The notes under the pieces were generated by a model. It saw only the letters and a list, made by a program, of their open reading frames with translations. It had not been told where the DNA came from and searched no databases. A program made the position numbers and the translations under genes. From Desulfomicrobium baculatum DSM 4028 (lineage in GTDB: Bacteria; Desulfobacterota; Desulfovibrionia; Desulfovibrionales; Desulfomicrobiaceae), in the NCBI RefSeq assembly GCF_000023225.1, contig NC_013173.1, positions 1,676,501 through 1,740,500 on the forward strand: a stretch of DNA of 64,000 bases. The letters run 5' to 3'. How positions within the stretch are numbered: position 1 is the first letter of the stretch; the number at the start of each line of letters is the position of its first letter. Shown piece by piece: positions 35,638-44,887 of the stretch.

Positions 35638-38600
35638 TCAGATCACGAGTGGCGGGAGCAGCGCGTCCCTTGACAACAGGGCCTCGAAGTCCTGCGCGGG
35701 AACCGGTCTGCTGGCAAGATATCCCTGCAGCACGATGGGGCCCATGGAAGCCAGCAAGCCGCGCTGCGCCTGTGTTTCCACCCCCTCTGCGACGATCCGC
35801 AGATTGAGGGTCCGGGCCATGGACACAATGGCCGCGACAATGGCCCGGCTGTCTGAATCATCGGTGATATCCTTTATGAAGGAGCGATCGATTTTGAGAC
35901 CGTCGATGGGCAGGCGCTTCAGATAGGAAAGGGAGGAATAACCTGTTCCGAAGTCGTCGAGGAAAAAGGTTCCTCCTGCTTCACGCAGATTAAGCAACGT
36001 CGTCTCGGCCTTGCTCACATCGCCCATGAGCATGGATTCGGTGATCTCGAAATACAATCTTCCCGGACGCAACTCCGTATCCAGAAGGACCTCGCGCAGC
36101 GTCACGGCCAAATCCGCTCCGGAAAACTGACGAGAGGAGATGTTCACGGACATGGTCAGATCATGCCCGGCATCCTGCCAGAGCTTGGCCTGATGCGCAG
36201 CCGTCCGCAAAACCCAGTCGCCCAGGGGCAGGATGAGCGCCGACTCCTCGGCCAGAGGAATGAACTCCGCCGGGGAAATGAGCTTGCCTTCGCAGCGCCA
36301 ACGGATCAGGGCCTCGGCCCCGAGAATGTGTCCGCTCTGAATATGCACCAGCGGCTGGTAAAAGAGTTCAAACTCCTGCGCCTCGATGGCCTTGCGCAGC
36401 TTGTACTCCATGGAAATGCGCCGATGCGCGGCCACATCCATTTCCGGGGTGAAATACTGGTAATTGTTGCGTCCCATGCTTTTGGCCCGGTACATGGCCA
36501 TATCCGCGTTCTTGATCAGTTTCGGCGCCTCGTTACCATCATCGGGGGCGATGGTCAGGCCGATGCTGGCCGTGACGAAATATTCGACATCCCCATGATG
36601 AAACGGCGCTTTCAGGGCATCAAGCATCCGGGTCGCGATATGGCTGGCGGCATCGACCGATTCGATCTCGGGCAGTAGAATCAGAAACTCATCTCCGCCC
36701 AAGCGGGCCAGGGTGTCCCCGCTACGCAAGAGCCTCTCCAGGCGACGGGAAAGATCCACCAGCAACTCATCGCCGACGCCGTGCCCCAAGCCGTCGTTGA
36801 TGGTCTTGAAGTTATCCAGATCGAAAAAAAGAAGCGCAAGCTTGCCCCCGCTGCGCGCTAGCTGCGCCAGCGCCATGCGCAGCCGGTCGCCCAGCAGGAT
36901 GCGGTTGGGCATGCCGGTCAGGGCGTCGTGCTGCGCCTGGTATTCCAGCGCGTCCTGCTGGCGCTTGAGCTCGGTTATGTCGTGAAAAATGGAGACGTAG
37001 TTGGTGGTCTGCCCCGCCTCGTTCTTGACCGCGCTTATGGTCAGCCACTCGGGATAGGATTCGCCGTCCTTGCGGCGGTTCCAGATTTCTCCGGCCCAGT
37101 GCCCATCCTGCGTCAGCTTGGTCCACATCTCTTGATAGAAATGCTGGGCATGTCGGTCGGATTTGAGAATGCGCGGATTGCTGCCGACGGCTTCATCGGC
37201 GGAGTACCCAGTGATAACCGTGAACCCGGGGTTTACCTGCTCGATTGTTCCTTCAGTGTTCGTGACCACAATGCCTTCGACTGTGTTCTCAAAGACCTTG
37301 GCGGCCAGCAGCAGTTTCTCCTCGGCCTTTTTGGCCACAGTGATGTCGCGGACCACCGCCAGATAGGATTCAGGATGTTCGCCCTGGTCCCACAGGGGGG
37401 AGATGGTCGCCAACCCCCAAAAAACGCCGCCGCCTTTGCGCACATAGCGTTTTTCCAGCGTGATTTCCTTCTGCTCTTTTGTGACAAGGCTTTTCATGGC
37501 TTCCTCGGAGGCTTGCCAATCATCCGGATGCACGAGATCGCGGGGAGAAAGCGTGCCGAGTTCCGCAGCGGAATATCCCATCAGGTCGGAAAATTTCCGG
37601 TTCACCTTGATAAAACGTCGCGTATCGCCCTCAAACTGCGCAACGCCTACGCTTGCCATCTCGAAAAAAGCCCTGAAACTGCGCTCACTGGCAGACAGAG
37701 CCGCGGTACGCTCCTGGACCTGTCTGCTGAGTCGCGTATTGAAAAAGAAAAGCATGGCCGTGATCCCGGTCCCGACAAACAGGAAAACGCCCAGCGCAAT
37801 CAACGTCGTGCGGATGGCTTGCTCCTTGCCCGCCTGCAGACGCTGCTTGAATTCGGGATACAGGAATTCGGACAGGTCATAATCCGGGCCCATCATCCCC
37901 AGCTTGACATAAAGCCCGGCTATATGCTGCCAGCGCTCGGGATTCATATGACCGATCTCGACAAAATCCGGGCGGATCAGCCGGCGCATGGTCTGGGCTT
38001 CAAAGAGAAGATGCTGCAAAGAAAGCTGCGTGGAATATTGGTCGCGAATGAGCGTGGCAATCTCTTCGGGATTTTCCATGGCATAGCGCCAGCCGCGCTG
38101 CACCGCACGCAGAAAGGCCTCGACCCGCTCCGGATGCCCTGAGACCTGATCCTGGGTCGTGACCAGGCAATCGCCGTAGAAATCCACTCCGTAATTGATG
38201 GGCCTGATGAACGAAACGGAAACACCGCGCTCCTGCATGAGATATGGTTCGCTGGTCAGATAGGCGCTCATGGCGTCAACCCGCCCGGACACGAGATCCT
38301 CGATATTCCAGGAATGCGGAACCTGGGTCATGCTCTCCAGGGAAATCCCCTCGCTGACGAGCATGGCCATGTTTTCCGGATCAGTTGCGGAGGTCATCAT
38401 GACACGTTTTCCGCTTAGGTCGTGCGGAGAATCGAGACGTGACTCCTTGAGCGTCATCATGACGCTCGGCGAATGCTGAAAAATGGCGGCCAGAGCGACC
38501 AGAGGTTTGCCTTGCTGGCGTTTGATGAGAATCGCCGGGGAATCCACTGCGAACTCGGCTTCTTTGGACAGCAGTTTGGCTGTCGGATCAATACCTGGCG

Positions 38601-38865
38601 AACCCTCCAACAGTTCGACCTGCAGCCCTTCGTCCTTGAAATACCCCTTGGCCACGGCCGCGTAGTACCCGGCAAACTGGAACTGATGTCGCCATTTAAG
38701 CTGCAGGCGGATTTTTTGAACAGAATTTGGAGCGGCAAAAATGCTGCCGGATGGCACAAGAAAAACACCGACCAAAACCAATACGACAATAAGCTTCGTA
38801 AATCCGAAAAAAGGCTTCACTACGGCCCGGAATAGAAGGGAGTCGAGACAAGAACGTGTACTCAT
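35638..38865 (-). CDS. Large sensor: NMT1/THI5-type binding domain, PAS-PAS-GGDEF-EAL
   Basis: 1075 residues. Signal anchor about 16-44. NMT1/THI5-like periplasmic binding domain about 52-290 (LQLKWRHQFQFAGYYAAVAK). A membrane segment (LIALGVFLFVGTGITAMLFF) near 360, two PAS domains about 395-640, GGDEF about 645-805 with RLGGDEFLILLPE, and EAL about 820-1070 with AEALIRW, NISSRQFS, DDFGTGYSS and LKIDRSFI. Both GGDEF and EAL motifs are intact, so it could make or degrade c-di-GMP. NMT1 domains usually bind pyrimidine- or sulfonate-like ligands, suggesting nutrient sensing. Confidence 0.92.
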   Translation of the reverse strand: MSTRSCLDSLLFRAVVKPFFGFTKLIVVLVLVGVFLVPSGSIFAAPNSVQKIRLQLKWRHQFQFAGYYAAVAKGYFKDEGLQVELLEGSPGIDPTAKLLSKEAEFAVDSPAILIKRQQGKPLVALAAIFQHSPSVMMTLKESRLDSPHDLSGKRVMMTSATDPENMAMLVSEGISLESMTQVPHSWNIEDLVSGRVDAMSAYLTSEPYLMQERGVSVSFIRPINYGVDFYGDCLVTTQDQVSGHPERVEAFLRAVQRGWRYAMENPEEIATLIRDQYSTQLSLQHLLFEAQTMRRLIRPDFVEIGHMNPERWQHIAGLYVKLGMMGPDYDLSEFLYPEFKQRLQAGKEQAIRTTLIALGVFLFVGTGITAMLFFFNTRLSRQVQERTAALSASERSFRAFFEMASVGVAQFEGDTRRFIKVNRKFSDLMGYSAAELGTLSPRDLVHPDDWQASEEAMKSLVTKEQKEITLEKRYVRKGGGVFWGLATISPLWDQGEHPESYLAVVRDITVAKKAEEKLLLAAKVFENTVEGIVVTNTEGTIEQVNPGFTVITGYSADEAVGSNPRILKSDRHAQHFYQEMWTKLTQDGHWAGEIWNRRKDGESYPEWLTISAVKNEAGQTTNYVSIFHDITELKRQQDALEYQAQHDALTGMPNRILLGDRLRMALAQLARSGGKLALLFFDLDNFKTINDGLGHGVGDELLVDLSRRLERLLRSGDTLARLGGDEFLILLPEIESVDAASHIATRMLDALKAPFHHGDVEYFVTASIGLTIAPDDGNEAPKLIKNADMAMYRAKSMGRNNYQYFTPEMDVAAHRRISMEYKLRKAIEAQEFELFYQPLVHIQSGHILGAEALIRWRCEGKLISPAEFIPLAEESALILPLGDWVLRTAAHQAKLWQDAGHDLTMSVNISSRQFSGADLAVTLREVLLDTELRPGRLYFEITESMLMGDVSKAETTLLNLREAGGTFFLDDFGTGYSSLSYLKRLPIDGLKIDRSFIKDITDDSDSRAIVAAIVSMARTLNLRIVAEGVETQAQRGLLASMGPIVLQGYLASRPVPAQDFEALLSRDALLPPLVI

Positions 38866-39009
38866 GCTATCAAACGTACCATGCCGTCACAACGGGTCAA
38901 GAGCAAACACGCCCTCGCTTTTTCCCGGGCGGTGGAGCTTTTTTTCTGATGACCGCCGCAAACTTCCCGTGTAGGCGAGGCCAGACGCTTCTCACAGAGG
39001 ATTCGACTG

Positions 39010-39474
39010 ATGACCAATAACGACATTCTGCGCCGATTGCGCTATGCGCTGAACCTGGACAACGCCGGGGTCATCCGGCTCTTTACGCTGGGCGGACACG
39101 GCCTGAGCCAGGAAGACCTCGACCTCTTGCTCAAGAAGGACGATGAACCCGGTTTCGTGGACTGCCCGGATGTGCTGCTGAGCGCATTTCTTGATGGGCT
39201 GATCAAATCCAGGCGCGGCGCTCAGGACACAGCCCCGGAAACGGCCGAAACGTTGAACAACAACCTGATCCTGCGCAAGATCCGCATCGCGCTTGAACTT
39301 AAAGACTCGGACATGATCCGCATTCTGGAAGCCGGCGGCATGGAGATCTCCAAACCCGAGCTCTCCGCCCTCTTTCGCAAACAGGGGCATCGCAATTTCG
39401 TGTACTGCCGGGATCAGCTGTTACGAAAATTTTTGAGCGGGCTGGCGAAAATCTCGCGGGAGGAACTTTCATGA
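39010..39474 (+). CDS. DUF1456 (YehS-like) protein
   Basis: 154 residues made of two copies of the DUF1456 unit: NDILRRLRYALNLDNAGVIRLF (about 4-25) and NLILRKIRIALELKDSDMIRIL (about 86-107). Each is followed by LSxxDL/LSAL and an FxxCPDxLLSAFLDGL-type segment (FVDCPDVLLSAFLDGL; FVYCRDQLLRKFLSGL). YehS has no known biochemical role. Its stop overlaps the ATG of the CvfB-like gene (ATGA), so the two are translated together. Confidence 0.9.
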   Translation: MTNNDILRRLRYALNLDNAGVIRLFTLGGHGLSQEDLDLLLKKDDEPGFVDCPDVLLSAFLDGLIKSRRGAQDTAPETAETLNNNLILRKIRIALELKDSDMIRILEAGGMEISKPELSALFRKQGHRNFVYCRDQLLRKFLSGLAKISREELS

Positions 39475-40301
39475 TTGAATTCGGCAAAACAGCGACCCTG
39501 AAGGTCATGAAGCTGGTCACGGGCGGCGCCTATCTCGACGGCGAGAACCTGGGCGAAGTTTTTGTGCCCAAGCGGGAACTCCCGGCTGGCACGGCGGTCG
39601 GCGACAGTTTGAGCGTCTTTTTGTACCGCGACTCCGAGACGGTGCTCACAGGCAGCCTGACAAAACCCAAGGCCGAAGTCGGCCAGTGCGCCTTCATGAA
39701 GGTCGTGGCCGTGACCAAGTCCGGGGTCTTCGTGGACTGGGGCCTGCCCAAGGATCTTTTTGTTCCGACGAGCGAGCAGTACAAGGCGCTGGATGAAGGC
39801 CGTTCCTACGTCATTCTCGTTTATGTGGACGAGCGCAGCGGTCGTCTGGCAGGCACGGCCAAGCTGCATTCCTATCTGAACGAGGATGGAACGGGATTCA
39901 AGCCGGGCCAGGAAGTGGACCTGCTCATCAGCGGCTTCTCGGAGCTCGGCTTCAAGGCCGTCATCAACAACACTCACCTCGGCCTTGTCTTCCGGGACGA
40001 CGCCCCCGGCGAGCTGCGCTACGGACAGCGCATGAAAGGCTATGTCAAGGCCATCCGCCCGGACGGCAAGATCGACCTGTCCCTCTTGCCCCCCGGCATG
40101 TCCGGCCTCGATATGCTGGCTGACCGCATCCTGGCCCACCTGACCCAGTGCGGCGGAAGCACCGACCTGACGGACAAAAGCCCGGCCGAATACATCGCCG
40201 CCGCCTTCGGAGCTAGCAAATCCAACTACAAAAAAGCCCTGGGCCGCCTCTACAAACAAAAAAAAATCAACATCGAACCGGACCGGATCGTGCTGCTCTG
40301 A
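39471..40301 (+). CDS. CvfB-like S1-domain RNA-binding protein
   Basis: 276 residues. Tandem S1-like beta-barrels: about 1-60 (GKTATLKVMKLVTGGAYLDG), 65-130 (KVVAVTKSGVFVDWGLPKDL), a third about 150-215 (LLISGFSELGFKAVINN; YVKAIRPDGKIDLSL), and a C-terminal winged helix (AEYIAAAFGASKSNYKKALGRL). This is the CvfB/YitL architecture; CvfB binds RNA and affects virulence genes in Staphylococcus. No target is evident here. A long hairpin follows. Confidence 0.9.
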   Translation: MIEFGKTATLKVMKLVTGGAYLDGENLGEVFVPKRELPAGTAVGDSLSVFLYRDSETVLTGSLTKPKAEVGQCAFMKVVAVTKSGVFVDWGLPKDLFVPTSEQYKALDEGRSYVILVYVDERSGRLAGTAKLHSYLNEDGTGFKPGQEVDLLISGFSELGFKAVINNTHLGLVFRDDAPGELRYGQRMKGYVKAIRPDGKIDLSLLPPGMSGLDMLADRILAHLTQCGGSTDLTDKSPAEYIAAAFGASKSNYKKALGRLYKQKKINIEPDRIVLL

Positions 40302-40333
40302 ATCTGATTTGAAGACACAAGACCACAGAGGTC

Positions 40334-40377
40334 AACGTAAAAGAGCCGCAAGGATTTTCCTGCGGCTCTTTTACGTT
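40334..40377. terminator. Bidirectional terminator between convergent genes
   Basis: AACGTAAAAGAGCCGCA (40334-40350) pairs with TGCGGCTCTTTTACGTT (40361-40377), a 17-bp stem that serves both the CvfB-like and the DUF2157 gene. Confidence 0.9.
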
Positions 40378-40404
40378 TGATGAAGCGGGAATCGCGCTGG
40401 CCCG

Positions 40405-41439
40405 CTAGCCTCGGCGATCCACCAGATCCCGCAGCGGCTGTGGCAGAAATCCGCGCAATTTCTGGGCAATGGCATTCTCGTTGCGTTGCCAGATGATGCC
40501 CATCCATATGACTCCAAGCCCTATGAAAGTCAGGGCGAAGGGAAAGAGCAGGCTGTCCTTGAAGACGTTCCAGGACAGGTAGCCCAGATAACCCGCCGCG
40601 CCCAGGCCGCCGAAAACGGCGAAAACCCTGCGACGCAACGCAGCGCCGCAGAAGATGAGCAGCATGTTGATGCAGAAATAAAGAAACTTGTTCAGCTCGC
40701 TGTCGGAGCGCATCAGCGAAAGCCCGCCCCAGAGCGCAGTGACCCCGAAAATGTAAAGCCAGAAGGCGTAGTCCTTTTCACTCCTGGTGCGGATGTCGAA
40801 CCACAGGGCGACAAGGGTGATGACCACGCCGGACCAGAGCGAAACGAGCTTGCGCAGCTCCCAGGTGGCGTCGGCCTGACCGAAGATGAAGGGGGTCAGG
40901 TCCATGCTCATGTACCACAGCGTCGCGGCCACGGGCATGACCAGAAACGGCAACCGGTAGCGCCAGAGCATGATTACTCCTGCGGCCAGGGTGCCCAATT
41001 CCATGAAGATCCATCGCCAGTCGATATAGACATGGTAGTCGCGGTAAACCCGTCCTTCGGCCCACCAGCCCATTGCTTCCTGGAATCCGTAGATCGCCAG
41101 CGGAGTCAGGGCCACGACAAAGGTGGCGATGATTCCGGCCGGAATGGGCAAGCGGCGCTTGTGCAGAAAATTTTCGGTGAGCAGAAGCCCGGCCAAAGCG
41201 TAGGCCACGGCAATGCCGAACAGTCCCCATCCCCCGAACGACTCCCAGCCCAGGGTCATGAACAGGCTCATGGCACCGATGGCCATGAGGCCACCCAGAT
41301 AATAGAGGATGTGCGTGAAGCGGAAGCCAGGCGTGTCCACGTCCGAATCCTTCAGAAACTCCCACAACCGCTCCGCCTGTCCGGCGTCAAGAATGCCCTT
41401 TTCCACCGCCTGTCGCAGCCGGTATCTGCTAACGTCCAT
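40405..41439 (-). CDS. DUF2157-type multi-spanning membrane protein
   Basis: 344 residues from ATG 41439, chosen over the longer frame because GGAGGATGC precedes it. An N-terminal cytoplasmic helix pair (YRLRQAVEKGILDAGQAERLW) is followed by about ten membrane segments, the first HILYYLGGLMAIGAMSLFM. It ends in a basic tail (LRGFLPQPLRDLVDRRG). DUF2157 proteins have no known function. It converges with the CvfB-like gene on a shared terminator. Confidence 0.8.
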   Translation of the reverse strand: MDVSRYRLRQAVEKGILDAGQAERLWEFLKDSDVDTPGFRFTHILYYLGGLMAIGAMSLFMTLGWESFGGWGLFGIAVAYALAGLLLTENFLHKRRLPIPAGIIATFVVALTPLAIYGFQEAMGWWAEGRVYRDYHVYIDWRWIFMELGTLAAGVIMLWRYRLPFLVMPVAATLWYMSMDLTPFIFGQADATWELRKLVSLWSGVVITLVALWFDIRTRSEKDYAFWLYIFGVTALWGGLSLMRSDSELNKFLYFCINMLLIFCGAALRRRVFAVFGGLGAAGYLGYLSWNVFKDSLLFPFALTFIGLGVIWMGIIWQRNENAIAQKLRGFLPQPLRDLVDRRG

Positions 41440-41923
41440 GCATCCTCCGGATTTGGCGAACATGTCCGGACAACGGGCCCGGAATGCACACCCTTTATTA
41501 CCGGTGGCGCCGACAAGGCAACGGGCAATCGTGATCATGCCAATCGCCCATCATCACCGCACTCTCTGTGCCGCAATCAGTCACAATAATCCCGACCAAA
41601 AAAACATCCGAAAACGGGTGTAGCGTCCCGACACGCAAAAAAAAAATCGGAATACCCGCACAGCCAGGCCAGTCCTTGAGCAGGCCATCGGCCAGACATA
41701 AGTAGCCCCCCCTCAGCATTATGAACTCAACATACTTACAAATCCGCATACATTAAAAAATTTACACATTATTTTATTTATAATTATTATATATATTTAA
41801 TTACAAATAAGCATTAAAAATAATATATATATTTGTATTTAACAAGAACACATCAAATTTATAGAAAAAATAACTATCGGGAGAGATTAATGAAAACTAA
41901 ATTATTAATTAAGGATGTTTAAA
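41440..41923. other. AT-rich intergenic region
   Basis: The last 180 bases are almost entirely A/T (long ATATAT and TTTATTT tracts) and mark the start of the foreign-looking 42-59 kb region. Several TATAAT-like strings exist, but no single promoter stands out. Confidence 0.6.
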
Positions 41924-42319
41924 GTGAAAAAAATAATTCACACGGCAGGGCTGATAATGCTTTCACTGCTGCTCCTGACAGGGTGTGCGAGTAGCGGAAA
42001 CAAAAGCCTGCAAAAAGAGAGCGAATCGTCTGTCGCACAAAAAATTTTCGAGGAAAAAACAACCAAAGATGAAGTCCGTTCTTTATTTGGATCCCCCATA
42101 TCAACCACTTTTACAGATGGAGGCCTTGAGATATGGAAATACGAGATGGCAAAAATGAGTGCTGATGCAGTCAATTTTATACCATTTGTGAATATGCTCG
42201 GCACATCTGCAACCGGTACAAAAAAAGAGCTGACAGTTCTATTTGACGATAAGGGTATAGTGAAGCGCTATTCCATGAGCGAGTCGCCAGTCCAGGTCAA
42301 AACAGGTCTGTTTCAGTGA
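41924..42319 (+). CDS. BamE/SmpA-like small lipoprotein
   Basis: 131 residues from GTG 41924, which has AAGGA 8 bases upstream; ATG 41915 overlaps that ribosome site and is less likely. Signal MKKIIHTAGLIMLSLLLLTGC with lipobox cysteine at 21. The mature part has the SmpA/OmlA fold pattern: IFEEKTTKDEVRSLFGSP (helix-turn of BamE), LEIWKYEM and LTVLFDDKGIVKRYSM. It is probably an outer membrane lipoprotein. Its low GC content and position beside the toxin locus suggest it is not the housekeeping bamE. Confidence 0.8.
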   Translation: MKKIIHTAGLIMLSLLLLTGCASSGNKSLQKESESSVAQKIFEEKTTKDEVRSLFGSPISTTFTDGGLEIWKYEMAKMSADAVNFIPFVNMLGTSATGTKKELTVLFDDKGIVKRYSMSESPVQVKTGLFQ

Positions 42320-42394
42320 AGATTCAATCCTGCTCCAGCAGTCTAAACAGCCTGCCGGAGCAGGATAATCGCCGAAGGCTGCCTAATAGCCATT

Positions 42395-42620
42395 CTACTT
42401 CTTCTCCAAACAGCCAACTATGGCTGGACCAACCTCATCCGTACGCTGAACTAGATACGCAATCCCGCCGACGAGGTCATTGATGATCTTGGCAAAATTG
42501 AGGACTCCTGCTGGTAGAGATATCCATTTCTTGCCTTGTTCAGCATGTAGCCGGACATGTCGTTGAGAAAGACAGGTGCGGAATTCGCGTCGGAACCTGC
42601 ACTCTCAAGACCGATGCTGT
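42395..42620 (-). pseudogene. Frameshifted C-terminal gene remnant
   Basis: On the minus strand one frame reads SIGLESAGSDANSAPVFLND and continues to MLNKARNGY. A +1 shifted frame then reads NFAKIINDLVGGIAYLVQR and ends GCLEKK-stop at 42395. The pieces look like the tail of one protein broken by a frameshift, without a start. No family recognised. It lies downstream of the exported protein at 42664 and may be a leftover effector gene of the same locus. A 10-bp hairpin (42327-42336 with 42357-42366) separates it from the BamE-like gene. Confidence 0.4.
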
Positions 42621-42663
42621 TTGGCGCCCTTTCCCCTTGGCCCTCTTCCCCTCGGACAACAAC

Positions 42664-43305
42664 CTACTGCGCGTTCGTGAATTGAATCGACTTCATATCC
42701 TCCGCCGCCTCGGCAATCACATCACGAGTCATCGGTGATTGGTCTGTGCCCATATGTTTCGATTCATAGCGCCAGGCCTGGTACACTTTCACGAACGTGC
42801 TGTTGACTTGGGACAAATACAAAAATCCACTTTCTGCATCCATCCCATTGCACACGACTTCGTCTGCAAGTGCCGGACAGTGGTACGTCATGACAATTCG
42901 CCCATCTTCCACAGCTACCAATGACGAATTCGCCTGCTTTTTGCACCCCAAGGAAAGCGCATGGAGGGATTCTTCAAGAAAACGCTTCAGGTCATACTCA
43001 GGGAGTCGCCATGCGTAGACCCCGTAAATGTTGGTCCAGCTGTTGAACTCTTGTGATTTTGGGATCATCTCAAAGGTAAATGTATTCTCTTCCTGCTTTC
43101 TGAAGACATCGAAGTCACTGATTTTATCCTTCGCCTTCATCCATAACGGAGGCGGGTAGTGCAGCATTCCATCATAAAGCTTGATGACCTGGGTCATCTT
43201 GAACGACTCCTCCGCTTGGGCAGTCTGCGGTACCGTAGCGGCGATCATGAAAATAATCGCTACGCTTAACTTGACCCATGTGTGTTTCGTGACGCCGATA
43301 TTCAT
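42664..43305 (-). CDS. Exported protein related to the C-terminus of the ankyrin lipoproteins
   Basis: 213 residues from ATG 43305; a longer frame upstream lacks a signal. Signal peptide WVKLSVAIIFMIAATVPQTAQA (about 10-31), so periplasmic. The C-terminal part (YLSQVNSTFVKVYQAWRYES) matches the same region of the ankyrin proteins next door (YLGKFENTFVVVWQAWRSVD). All share a preceding basic/acidic stretch, indicating a common domain of about 130 residues. Function unknown. It lies 31 bases after the ankyrin gene on the same strand. Confidence 0.7.
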   Translation of the reverse strand: MNIGVTKHTWVKLSVAIIFMIAATVPQTAQAEESFKMTQVIKLYDGMLHYPPPLWMKAKDKISDFDVFRKQEENTFTFEMIPKSQEFNSWTNIYGVYAWRLPEYDLKRFLEESLHALSLGCKKQANSSLVAVEDGRIVMTYHCPALADEVVCNGMDAESGFLYLSQVNSTFVKVYQAWRYESKHMGTDQSPMTRDVIAEAAEDMKSIQFTNAQ

Positions 43306-43336
43306 ATGTGATGTCCTGAAGTTGCGTGCCGATATT

Positions 43337-44731
43337 TCAATCAAGGGGAATGACATTCATTCCTTTCTTCAACACGATGCGCCTAGCCCCGGCCAGGGCG
43401 TTGGTCTGGTAATCCCGGGCCGTTGCGGTGTCCACGGAGCGCCACGCCTGCCAGACAACGACGAAGGTGTTTTCAAATTTTCCCAGATACTGAATGCCTT
43501 CGACGGGCAGCCCTTGCCTTGCGGAAACCTTGCGGATCGAATGGTCTGGCGACTCTTCGATAGTCTGGATATCCTCAAAGCCCGACTGCTTTGCGGCCAT
43601 CTTGACGAAATCCCGAAACGATACGCCCGGCGCATAGACAGCGGACACGGTCAGAATGGCCTTCCAATCGTCCAAGGTTTGCCCGGTTGGCAGATACTCG
43701 TAACTGATCTTTCCGTTCGTTTGGGCTTGACGTCCCTGAACGTCGAACCTGGTCTCCGACGTCTGCGCCCAGAAGGGAGTTGGATGGGTTAAGTGCACTT
43801 CATGCATCAAGACGGAGTCTGTCAGCGGCATGCGCTGCGCCGCCGATTTTGACAGGGGCGGGGCGGTGTCCAAAACGGCAGGTTTCATGGCCGGAGGGCG
43901 GTTTCCTTTGGGGGTGTAGTTGAAAACCATGCCGCGTTTTTCCAGGAAATCAACACAGCGCCAGAACCACATATAATGCGGGACAGTATTGTCGCGAGCC
44001 AGATTATGGCGGCCCAAATCTATATTTATACTTTCGCGAATGTCTTTTATTCCTCCACCAGTGTAGTTGGACGAATAGTCAACTCCTTGCTCGAGAAGGT
44101 ATAAAGTGATCTCGAAGTTATCGTAAGACGCCGCGTAAAAAACTAACGGCCGCCCACTTTCATCTTTGTAATCTATTTCAGCTCCTTCTTTGACAAGTAT
44201 CATGAATGCGTCTTCATTTCCAAATCGGAGCGCCTTTTGGATAGGCCGATATTTTTTATCTGGCGGGAGCAAATTCGGATCCCCTCTGCCAATTTCCAAG
44301 CACATTCGCAAATAATCAGTGCCTATATAAGGGGCATCTTCGACGGATCTATGGAGTAAAGACAGTTGCTCTTCAGTTCCGGCATAATGAATGAACCATA
44401 TCTTGTTTGGGTCAGCGCCATGCTCAAGAAGTCGACGAAACCCAGCCTTGTTGGGATGATGAAACAGCCACTCTGGAACGGCCACACCATATGTACCTAC
44501 GGCATTCACATCCGCGCCTGCTGCTATCAGTCGATCGATTTCCTCGATGTTACCCCGTTCGGCGGCCAGGGCCAGGGCCTGCGCCTGAGGGTTGCCTGGA
44601 AACATCTCTGCCACGCTCATGTACATGAGCCCCTTGGGCCGAGAGGATTTCGAACTTTGCCCCATCCCCGCACATCCGGTCAGTAACAACAATGCCACGC
44701 CGAGTGTTATCCATAATTTGACAAACGCCAT
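43337..44731 (-). CDS. Ankyrin-repeat lipoprotein, copy 1 (intact)
   Basis: 464 residues from ATG 44731 behind TTTGGAGGCAGA. Signal MAFVKLWITLGVALLLLTGC with lipobox cysteine at 20. Ankyrin-type repeats at about 45-230: ALALAAERGNIEEIDRLIAA-GADVN, GFRRLLEHGADPN, and YDNFEITLYLLEQGVDYS. A linker then leads to a C-terminal domain (about 330-464) shared with the 213-residue exported protein. Surface- or periplasm-anchored ankyrin lipoproteins act as immunity proteins in some type VI effector pairs; here such a role is only suggested by duplication and location. Copy 2 lies 1551 bases upstream. Confidence 0.8.
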   Translation of the reverse strand: MAFVKLWITLGVALLLLTGCAGMGQSSKSSRPKGLMYMSVAEMFPGNPQAQALALAAERGNIEEIDRLIAAGADVNAVGTYGVAVPEWLFHHPNKAGFRRLLEHGADPNKIWFIHYAGTEEQLSLLHRSVEDAPYIGTDYLRMCLEIGRGDPNLLPPDKKYRPIQKALRFGNEDAFMILVKEGAEIDYKDESGRPLVFYAASYDNFEITLYLLEQGVDYSSNYTGGGIKDIRESINIDLGRHNLARDNTVPHYMWFWRCVDFLEKRGMVFNYTPKGNRPPAMKPAVLDTAPPLSKSAAQRMPLTDSVLMHEVHLTHPTPFWAQTSETRFDVQGRQAQTNGKISYEYLPTGQTLDDWKAILTVSAVYAPGVSFRDFVKMAAKQSGFEDIQTIEESPDHSIRKVSARQGLPVEGIQYLGKFENTFVVVWQAWRSVDTATARDYQTNALAGARRIVLKKGMNVIPLD

Positions 44732-44774
44732 TCTGCCTCCAAATGTTCTGCTGGCTTTAATTCGGTTCAAAGAC
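43350..44774 (-). repeat. Tandem duplication unit 1 of the ankyrin lipoprotein
   Basis: Matches 44901-46325 with a period of 1551 bases. Ends and leader are almost identical; the middle of the gene (about 44000-44250 versus 45550-45800) has diverged, including in the repeats that would contact a partner. Confidence 0.85.
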
Positions 44775-44887
44775 TTTGGCCAACGCATCCATGCGAAGCT
44801 CCATGCTTACACCTCAATCCTGATCCCCAGAACCGACAGCAACCAATAAACACTTTGCATCTTATGGCTTTCCAAAATTTTCACCGT

